Positions 1 through 6,082 of a DNA stretch of 19,632 bases are shown here, one piece after another. The position numbers and the translations under genes are program-made. Within the stretch, counting starts at the first letter, position 1, and every line of letters begins with the position of its first letter. The stretch is from JAWXCH01 sp034440595 (lineage in GTDB: Bacteria; Planctomycetota; Planctomycetia; Pirellulales; JALHPA01), in contig JAWXCH010000151.1 of NCBI GenBank assembly GCA_034440595.1, positions 1 to 19,632 on the forward strand, given 5' to 3'. Below the pieces are notes generated by a model, which had not been told where the DNA came from, searched no databases, and was given only the letters and a program-made list of their open reading frames with translations.

Positions 1-1
1 C

Positions 2-58
2 CTCAATCACTTCGCCATCCTATTCGAGGAACGGATGCCGGAAAACATTAGCAAATAA
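2..58 (+). CDS. C-terminal end of an upstream gene (partial)
   Basis: An open frame enters from the left edge and ends at TAA (56-58), giving the tail LNHFAILFEERMPENISK. Its mix of hydrophobic and charged residues looks protein-like, unlike the other two frames. Nothing in 18 residues identifies a family. It could be chance, because only the last codons are visible. Confidence 0.3.
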   Translation, partial: LNHFAILFEERMPENISK

Positions 59-360
59 CGTACCCTGCTCGCCTGACACAAAAGACTTTACAGGCCCAGC
101 CCGCGGAAAGCAAACTTCCGGATGTTTCATCTAACATAGCCTTCCCATCGGGCATCCCTGCCTTTGGTTCTCCTTCACAACCACCAAAATTGTCCCCACC
201 CGGATCGCCAGCAACACCACCACCGGCGTTTGCCCCCGGATTACCACCAGAACTTATTGGTCCGACAGGAGTCACGACCCCCGGAGCGCCGGCCACCGCC
301 CCATCGCGCTAGTCGCAATGCGATAACGGAGCGCATAAACCAACAATGCGATATCGCGAA
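59..360. other. Intergenic stretch without a convincing gene
   Basis: No frame here has a good start, a Shine-Dalgarno sequence and protein-like content together. On the plus strand, one frame from about 52 to 312 encodes a Pro/Ala/Gly-rich stretch but has no ATG. On the minus strand the same DNA reads as an 82-residue Gly/Pro-rich frame with a GTG start (296 to 48). Both look like low-complexity readings of GC-rich repeats. A perfect 10-bp palindrome, GCGATATCGC, lies near 348-357. Confidence 0.4.
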
Positions 361-468
361 GTACGCCGAAGGCGTTCCATCCCGAAGCCTAGGGTCCGCT
401 GCGCAGCAGCGCACCCTAGGTTAGTAAAGAAATCAATCGGTTACCGCGAAGCGGTTAAACAATTTGCC
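361..468 (-). repeat. Hairpin-rich element, copy A (minus orientation)
   Basis: Read on the minus strand, this matches copy B at 491-594 through three ordered hairpins. These are ACCGC-TTC-GCGGT (443-455), a hairpin with 8-bp arms CCTAGGGT/ACCCTAGG around a 17-nt loop (388-420), and ACGCC-TTC-GGCGT (363-375). The two copies differ mostly where the partner base also changes, so the stems are preserved while the primary sequence drifts. No coding function is evident. It may be a miniature mobile or REP-like element, or structured RNA. Confidence 0.7.
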
Positions 469-490
469 GAGATGGCTTATTGCTGCGACC

Positions 491-594
491 CAGCAATGAG
501 TGTAACCACTTCGTGGTAACCGGCCGGGTGGGAACATTAACCCCAGGTGCGCTGCGCGACCTGGGGCTTTGGTATGCAACACCTTCGGTGTAGT
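491..594 (+). repeat. Hairpin-rich element, copy B (plus orientation)
   Basis: This is the inverted partner of copy A. Its hairpins are ACCAC-TTC-GTGGT (505-517), CCCCAGGT/ACCTGGGG around a 10-nt loop (541-566) and ACACC-TTC-GGTGT (579-591). The strings GGTAACCG between the first two hairpins and GGTGCGCTGC in the second are shared with copy A. Related hairpin-rich sequence continues to about 775, including ACGCGCT/AGCGCGT arms near 748-767. Frames of 92 and 176 residues that cross it on the minus strand are best explained as translations of these hairpins. Confidence 0.7.
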
Positions 595-826
595 TGCGGT
601 CATTCCCAGCAAGCAATGATGTGTAGATACCTGTGCGCGCCGCGGGTGAGGATGCGCTCCGTTGCCTTTCGCTCCGCCGAAAGAGCAATAACGTAGCAGG
701 CATGGTCCCCATGCCGTATAGCTTTTGTGCCAATTGCCGTTGCGACTCACGCGCTCCGCTAGCGCGTCGCGGCTAACATCCTTCGACCATTTGCGATGAG
801 ACATACCGCGCCGGCAAGTTCGAGTC

Positions 827-1126
827 TTACCCTGCGTGAACTTTCGCCACAATCTTATCCATCTCGGCGGCGGTGAAGGCCCGAGCAGTAGATGTATGCA
901 CGCAACCTTCCGCTTCCAGGTGCAAAAGCAGCGTCGTGGCTGTCTCGTCATCGGCTGCTTCAAAGATCAGCGCGCCGTCATGCTCTCCCATCGTCCAATA
1001 GACATCCTTCACCTTGACCTTCAGCTTCTTGGCAAAGGCCTTTAACTCGGCAGCCCGCTTGGTGCTCCGGTCGATCCCCTTGATCCCTTCCGGGGTGAAC
1101 TTGATCGTCGAAATAAACGTTGCCAT
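827..1126 (-). CDS. GYD domain protein
   Basis: This 99-residue protein begins MATFISTIKFTPEGIKGI and has the pattern of the GYD family: a short alpha/beta protein with an N-terminal strand, then a helix carrying R-A-A-E-L-KAFAKKLKVKVKDVYWTMG, then a G-x-HDG-like strand, and a C-terminal FTAAEMDKIVAKV helix. GYD proteins are small, probably soluble and of unknown biochemical role, so no reaction is assigned. The start is supported by AGGAGAC about 6 nt upstream of ATG. It stands alone, convergent with nothing obvious, and is probably an ordinary chromosomal gene just outside the island. Its upstream side abuts the att-like sequence at 1151-1177, so an insertion may have changed its promoter. 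Confidence 0.8.
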   Translation of the reverse strand: MATFISTIKFTPEGIKGIDRSTKRAAELKAFAKKLKVKVKDVYWTMGEHDGALIFEAADDETATTLLLHLEAEGCVHTSTARAFTAAEMDKIVAKVHAG

Positions 1127-1150
1127 CCGTGTCTCCTATTGAACTGAAAT

Positions 1151-1177
1151 AAAAAATCGGATGGGGTGGGATTCGAA
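1151..1177 (-). other. tRNA 3'-end-like sequence, candidate att site
   Basis: Read on the minus strand this is TTCGAATCCCACCCCATCCG, then A, then six T. It fits the 3' end of a tRNA gene: a 7-nt T-loop (TTCGAAT), a 3' T-stem strand (CCCAC), a 7-nt acceptor strand (CCCATCC), G at position 73, and a T-rich terminator. The 5' T-stem strand expected (GTGGG) is absent, so no intact tRNA exists here. Such 3'-end fragments are typical of attachment sites of islands that insert in tRNA genes. Confidence 0.4.
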
Positions 1178-1357
1178 TCGGATTGCGTAAGTAGTTGTGA
1201 TGGCAATACTTTACCAGAATCGCCAAAACAAAGCGAAGCAGAATCCGAAGCAGTTCGTCTGGATTCTGACTTGCAATCGGTAGTCGAAGCGTGGCCGAGA
1301 CTGCCCGCGGCGATCAAGGCCGGCATCCTGGCAATGGTCCGCGCGAGCGGATCGTGA
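1166..1357 (+). pseudogene. Tyrosine integrase C-terminal tail fragment
   Basis: A 63-residue frame starting at GTG ends with DSDLQSVVEAWPRLPAAIKA followed by GILAMVRASGS and a stop. To my recollection this Trp-Pro-x-Leu-Pro...Ala-Gly-Ile-Leu-Ala-Met pattern is a common C-terminus of integrases in planctomycete mobile elements; I cannot search to confirm. The catalytic R...H-x-x-R...Y residues are absent, so the fragment cannot be functional. Its first codons coincide with the tRNA-like att sequence. It may be the duplicated 3' end of an integrase left at one att site, or a relic of an older element. It has no convincing ribosome binding site. Confidence 0.45.
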
Positions 1358-2008
1358 CCGAGCGAATGGATCCGATGAGTACCAAACGCGCTCCCAATAT
1401 TCCCACAATTGTAACGGCTACCTTTGGATGTCTGTATTCAATCGGTCTGCGATCTGTTGAAAAGGCCAAGCGATCCAGATGTCCCGAACGGCGGATATAA
1501 CAGCTTGTCGTGGGACGAACACCCGATTGAGACCAGTAAGTCGAAGAAAGATGCAATAGGAACGCGTCTGTGGCGTCGCTGACCTGCTGGTTGAGTACTG
1601 AGTCCTATCGGGCAACAGGCCGCTAGAACGCGACTGAGGCGATTTCCGCTGGATGCTCCGGGGGACGCTACTCGGGAAGGAAGTCTACGATCGCTTGGAT
1701 CGCGGGCTTCAAACGGAACTTCGATCAGGCTCCGACCGCAGTCAATCGGTCGCGACGATCGCCAGGTCGTTCGACCTCGCAACAAGATTGGCGACCTCCT
1801 ATCCGCGCCGCGGTCTGTTCAACGTCAACGCGTCAACATGTCAACGTAACCGATCTAGCAGCAACTCCAGCGCGCCACTGAGGGTGAAACATTTCACCAG
1901 CCAGGACAGCGCCTCGAGAGTTCTATGCGGAGGGAGTCATCTGCGGATCCGCGGCGTCCTTCGATTGCAGTAGGATCTCACGCCATCCCGATTGAGCAAT
2001 CGTCGCCC
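1358..2008. other. Gene-poor stretch; contains an 8-bp GTCAAC repeat
   Basis: No convincing gene was found on either strand. A 106-residue plus-strand frame (1653-1973) is Ser/Arg/Thr-rich, has no ribosome binding site and matches no family I know. Within it, GTCAAC recurs every 8 bases at 1824, 1832 and 1840, preceded by TTCAAC at 1818. Similar GTCAAC pairs occur in the linker of the primase-like gene near 17933-17945. The stretch may be decayed mobile-element DNA. Confidence 0.4.
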
Positions 2009-2326
2009 TCACCTGGACTCAGTGCCAACGTCGCGACCGGTAGCTTCTCCTGAAGTAGAGTCGCAGGCAGGAACGGGCAGCGACGGCGCGATCAGACGGC
2101 TGAAATTTGGTTTCTGTTTTTCAGACGGTTCTAGGGGGGCCCCAACGGATTGCCAGATCCTAACCAGACCCCCCGGGGCGCGCCGATCGGGTACCCTGAT
2201 ATAGTCCTTCCCTGAATTCCCAAATTTTTTTTTCTGTTTAAATTGGGCAAGCTTGCCTTGCCTTGAAAACAAGTCAGCGCGAATCATGTTGCGCGCGTAT
2301 CGTTTGCCTTCGACGAAATCAGCCAT
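2009..2326 (-). CDS. Hypothetical small basic protein
   Basis: This 105-residue frame starts 30 nt after the stop of the RecD-like gene on the same strand, so it could be the last gene of the operon. The first 35 residues (MADFVEGKRYARNMIRADLF onward, ending in a KQKKK run) look protein-like and strongly basic. The remainder crosses a cluster of perfect palindromes and is Pro/Gly/Ser-rich, which makes it suspect. No Shine-Dalgarno sequence is visible before the ATG. A run of nine A in the coding strand (2225-2233) could cause slippage. No family is recognised, and the frame may be fortuitous. Confidence 0.33.
   Translation of the reverse strand: MADFVEGKRYARNMIRADLFSRQGKLAQFKQKKKFGNSGKDYIRVPDRRAPGGLVRIWQSVGAPLEPSEKQKPNFSRLIAPSLPVPACDSTSGEATGRDVGTESR
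2134..2257. repeat. Cluster of perfect palindromes downstream of the defence operon
   Basis: Five 8-bp perfect palindromes lie within 63 bp: GGGGCCCC (2136-2143), CCCCGGGG (2171-2178), GGCGCGCC (2177-2184), CCGATCGG (2183-2190) and GGGTACCC (2189-2196). They are followed by GAATTC (2214), AAATTT (2222), TTTAAA (2237) and the 12-bp palindrome GGCAAGCTTGCC (2246-2257). In random sequence one 8-bp palindrome is expected per 256 positions. A GGGGGG/CCCCCC pair (2134-2139 and 2169-2174) could also form a larger stem. Confidence 0.75.
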
Positions 2327-2356
2327 GATACGAAGGCCAAATTGATATAGTTCTTG

Positions 2357-5300
2357 TTACGAGAAATATTGCGTGATGAGCCGATCAGCTTCGACACTGA
2401 GCGTGCCACTCTCAAATGTCTCAATCAGCCGCTCTGAAAAGTTCTTCTTGTACCACGCGACTTTCTCTTCCCGATGCTTGCGATACTTTTCCTCGTCCAT
2501 GCGACCCCAATGCTCCCAATACCAATCCTCGCCGTTCCAACGGACTGTAAAGTCTGGGAGATAGAATGTGCCGTCCGGTGCCGACAGCCGGACTTCGTAC
2601 CGAAACTTGATGCCTCGCTCGAAGAGCATGTTGGCGATTATGACTTCCGACTTGGATCGCACCATTTCCGCGGCAAGAGTTTCGTGGATTTTTCCCTCCT
2701 CGTACCAAGATCCCATACTGAGTAAGGCATCGGCCAGTGGCTTGAACGCGAACAACGACGAGTTGATTGTGAGGAGGTGGGATCTTTCAGGGCGTCGCAT
2801 TGATAGCAGAGGCGATACGTCCTCCTGAATGAACAAGGTGCAATGCCGCCTCCCCCTCGTCATGCCAGTGTAGAATAGCTCTGGAGACAACAAGGCTGCC
2901 TTGTGCTTCGGAACGATAAAATAAACCCGCTCGAACTCGCTACCTTGTGCTTTGTGTACCGAGATGGCGTAGGCCAATTCGAGGTTGTCTTCGACCTTTT
3001 GCTGTGGCAACCAGTTTCCGTTTGGCTTCTTGCCTAGCTTGTTGCCATAGCCCACCAACAGATTCTCTTTCCTTGCAAACGACACGTTAAATCGCTCTAG
3101 CCGGAATCCCTTCCATCCCAACTTATCCTTGTCGAACGGGTGGGCACGCACGAATCCGAGTTCGCCGTTAAAGACCTGCACTGACTCATTCTGCTTCGAT
3201 TCAAAGCTATAGGCCCACACAGGATCAGACTTCGTGCGATTGCGTGTCTGAATCACCTTGTCTGACAGCATGATGCCGTCGAGTGCTCGAACGCTCTGAC
3301 CGGGTGCCTTGCGCGCGTAGGGTTGCAGAAGCCTCTGGATCACGGTATTGAGGTGGTCGGTCCCATACAGATCGCCGCGATAGGGGGATATGACTTGCAG
3401 ATATTCAGGACGCTTGACTCCGTCCTTGCCTTCGCACGCCTTACCCCATGCCTCATAAGGTTTGTCTACATTGAACGAGAGTTTGCTATCGGCTTCGATG
3501 TCGGAGATGAACTGCTGCTCGATTTGTTTGGCAAGTTCCTCTGCCGTGTTCCAATAGGTAATACGCAGATCCGTATCGACATCACCACCTTCCTGTACTT
3601 TTTGGAGAAGGGCTTCTGCTTCGGCCTTGCGTTCTTCGTTGTCATCCTCGACAGTCTCCCGAACGTACAGCGATGCCAGATCAAGAATACCTGTGCCATG
3701 ACCCTCGATCCGATTCTCCATTTGCCGAATGTTCGTGGTAAGTTCGGCAACACTATCCGGTTGCTCGCTCCCCATCCAGTTAATAATGTCTGCGAAGACC
3801 TTACCAACGCCTATGGGCGGCAATTGGTTGGGGTCGCCTACAAATATGAGCCGTTGTACCGATGTCCAATCGATCGCACGAAAGAGCGCAGCGGCGACTT
3901 CAAGATTGAGCATCGACGCTTCGTCGATGATGTACGTCTGAAATTTGTCTTCCTGCTTTCCACCTTCTAGCCTGAGTGTTCGGTTGGTATTCAGCCACCC
4001 TTGGCTAGCCAGGAATGAGTGAACCGTGGTGGCCGGTTTCTTCGTCAGCTCCCGAATTCGATCCGCGGCCTTGCCAGTGGGGGCCAAGAGTTGAAATGAA
4101 GTGCCGGTGCCATGCCCTTTCTCAATGGCCTTGATAATCGCGTCGATGACTCGTGTTTTGCCTGTACCGGCCGCACCGCAGATGACGGATACTGGCCGCA
4201 AGAAGACTTTTTGGCAAACTTCAATTTGCCCCTCAATTGCGTTCGCGTACTCCTGCGGGGACTTCTTATTCAGGACACTGTCGCTATCGGTTAAGAATGT
4301 TCGCCATGTCGCGGCAGTGACCGCAGAGCGCAGCTTGATGTCGGCCCGACTTGCCAACTGCCGCACGTAGCGTTCAACCCACCGCTCGTCGTCGTGGACT
4401 CGCTTCTGGTAGACATATTTGCGACCGTTAAGCTCGCGGAATACCAACGCCTTTGTTAGCAGCTCTTCCTCGACGGCGAAGTAGTTCTCGATAAACTGCT
4501 GTCGCTTCCAGTCAGGTTGAAAACTGAGCTTGTGGTTGATGTCATGTATCAGCGTGTCTGCGGCAAGAAACGTATGCTTCTGCTCTCGGTGGAAGCGATC
4601 AATGCACAACCCTCGCAGTCTGCGGCCGTCGTCTTTGTCTGCCAGTGGCTCCCCGCCGAGGTCCGGCGAAGGGAAGACTCCGTGATCAATTCGATTGAAT
4701 GAAATGTGGTCATCGGGGTCGTTGCCGGTGTATTCTTCGGCGACGATGTAGGGATTCTCCGCAATCGCCTCGAGCGTGGAATAAATGCCGTTCTGCGAAC
4801 GGTCGGCATTGAGAATCGCCTCGATCTGATCCGCCGCAAGCTCAAACCTGGGAAGCACGTCCCGCAACAGTGTTTGCTCGTTGTCCTCTTTGAGCTTCCA
4901 CTTCTTGTGGACGATCTTGACTTGGTTGTCGTCAAGCTGGAGGCCAGGAATAGATTTCAACTTGCCTTGCACAAACCGCATGATCACATCGTGGGTCTCT
5001 TTCTCAGTGCCGGCTAAGACCTGCTTCTTCCAAAAAGGAATCGCCTGTTCCAACCCCAGTACAGACATAACATGCGGCATGCCGGGGTACAGTCCACGAT
5101 GTTGCCATAGTTCGGCAATCAGCGTGTTGAGCCATTTGATGCGAGCAGGCCAATCTTCGCTGGTATCCCCTAGCTCATGAAGTGTCCCAGCAATTTCCAG
5201 AAATCGCTCCACGACCTCCAGGGCGTCGTCGTCGGTAAGTTCGCGTGTGGCGTATTTGAAGCGTTGAGCGTTATCGGGATAGAATGCGAATCGTTCTAGA

Positions 5301-5971
5301 ATCTCTGGCTTGTCGAGATACCGGTGGTACGGCAGTCGCACCCCTTGGTCAGGATAGTGCGACGTGACATCGCATTGCCAGATAAAGCCGCCTGCGTATT
5401 TTTCCCTTACTCGCTCCGAGCAATTCTCGAAGTATCGAATATCACCAATTCTCTTGATACGAGAAAGTCCGACGATCGCATAGCGTCGTTCGTCTTGATT
5501 TAGTGGATTACTGTAGTTCGCGTAGTAAATGATTAAGCTTGAATTCAGCTTGAACTGGCTAAAATACTGGTGCGCATTTTCCAGACGCTGTTGGTAGTCG
5601 TATTTATCGCCGTCCTTTACGTCGTCGCCATACATTACTTCGTAAGGCCATACACTGACCGTGGCGGGAGGCAGTTCCCATTCTGCCCGGCGGGTATCGT
5701 CTTTGAAGAAATTCGGTGGCTCGGAAAAGGCCTTGATTGTCTCTTTCCCGAAGGCGTTGATGCTGTAACAGCACGCTGGGATGTGGCCGATCTTCGTACA
5801 GCACTTGCCCGCATCAGCGACTTCCAATGGCAAATCGCGCCGTTCAGCGATCATTTCGCCCGGGTATGAGTGCGGACCCACACAATAGGTGTTTGCGGCA
5901 GGATTCTGGCAGATATGGCCATTCCACCCGTCCATGTGCCATGCGACACGAGCCGACATATGAATGGTCAT
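2357..5971 (-). CDS. RecD-like SF1 helicase with Cys-rich N-terminus and C-terminal nuclease
   Basis: This 1204-residue protein is probably a DNA translocase/helicase with an attached nuclease, acting in the cytoplasm on phage or foreign DNA. The start at 5971 (MTIHMSARVAWHMDGWNGH) is chosen over an in-frame ATG at 6070 because AAAGGAG lies 9 nt upstream; the extra 33 residues are Ser/Arg-rich and do not look native. Domains in order are: an N-terminal domain with C21, C30, C57-C58 and C67-C68, possibly metal binding; a long helical region (about 130-580); and the RecD-type core. The core has Walker A GAAGTGKT (599-606), DEAS (683-686), GDPNQLPP (712-719), a UvrD_C_2-type segment with SVHKAQGSEF (about 1004-1013), and YTGMTRGRR (1034-1042). 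The C-terminus (about 1106-1190) has PDF (1139-1141) and WEHWG (1152-1156), a PD-(D/E)xK-like fold with His where Lys is usual. It lies 111 bp after Res and is the last large gene of the operon. Confidence 0.9.
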   Translation of the reverse strand: MTIHMSARVAWHMDGWNGHICQNPAANTYCVGPHSYPGEMIAERRDLPLEVADAGKCCTKIGHIPACCYSINAFGKETIKAFSEPPNFFKDDTRRAEWELPPATVSVWPYEVMYGDDVKDGDKYDYQQRLENAHQYFSQFKLNSSLIIYYANYSNPLNQDERRYAIVGLSRIKRIGDIRYFENCSERVREKYAGGFIWQCDVTSHYPDQGVRLPYHRYLDKPEILERFAFYPDNAQRFKYATRELTDDDALEVVERFLEIAGTLHELGDTSEDWPARIKWLNTLIAELWQHRGLYPGMPHVMSVLGLEQAIPFWKKQVLAGTEKETHDVIMRFVQGKLKSIPGLQLDDNQVKIVHKKWKLKEDNEQTLLRDVLPRFELAADQIEAILNADRSQNGIYSTLEAIAENPYIVAEEYTGNDPDDHISFNRIDHGVFPSPDLGGEPLADKDDGRRLRGLCIDRFHREQKHTFLAADTLIHDINHKLSFQPDWKRQQFIENYFAVEEELLTKALVFRELNGRKYVYQKRVHDDERWVERYVRQLASRADIKLRSAVTAATWRTFLTDSDSVLNKKSPQEYANAIEGQIEVCQKVFLRPVSVICGAAGTGKTRVIDAIIKAIEKGHGTGTSFQLLAPTGKAADRIRELTKKPATTVHSFLASQGWLNTNRTLRLEGGKQEDKFQTYIIDEASMLNLEVAAALFRAIDWTSVQRLIFVGDPNQLPPIGVGKVFADIINWMGSEQPDSVAELTTNIRQMENRIEGHGTGILDLASLYVRETVEDDNEERKAEAEALLQKVQEGGDVDTDLRITYWNTAEELAKQIEQQFISDIEADSKLSFNVDKPYEAWGKACEGKDGVKRPEYLQVISPYRGDLYGTDHLNTVIQRLLQPYARKAPGQSVRALDGIMLSDKVIQTRNRTKSDPVWAYSFESKQNESVQVFNGELGFVRAHPFDKDKLGWKGFRLERFNVSFARKENLLVGYGNKLGKKPNGNWLPQQKVEDNLELAYAISVHKAQGSEFERVYFIVPKHKAALLSPELFYTGMTRGRRHCTLFIQEDVSPLLSMRRPERSHLLTINSSLFAFKPLADALLSMGSWYEEGKIHETLAAEMVRSKSEVIIANMLFERGIKFRYEVRLSAPDGTFYLPDFTVRWNGEDWYWEHWGRMDEEKYRKHREEKVAWYKKNFSERLIETFESGTLSVEADRLITQYFS

Positions 5972-6082
5972 GCAATCAATCTCCTTTGTCGCCAAACGAG
6001 GCAATGGTGGTAGATGTTGGATGGAACGAGAACATGACGTGCTTTTCGACGACGAAGTTCGGACAAGCAATGGTCAGATCGC

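Noticed and set aside
433..963. Minus-strand frames of 92 and 176 residues
   Set aside because: They run through the hairpin repeats and overlap the GYD gene; the peptides are Arg/Pro/Ser-rich readings of the stems, with no family resemblance.
1653..1973. A 106-residue plus-strand frame
   Set aside because: No ribosome binding site, Ser/Arg/Thr-rich composition, and a repeat-derived segment; treated as non-coding.
3323..3970. A 215-residue plus-strand frame
   Set aside because: It lies antisense within the helicase core of the RecD-like gene, whose motifs are intact.
5972..6070. An upstream in-frame ATG adding 33 residues to the RecD-like protein
   Set aside because: The extra residues are Ser/Arg-rich and lack a ribosome binding site, whereas AAAGGAG precedes the ATG at 5971.
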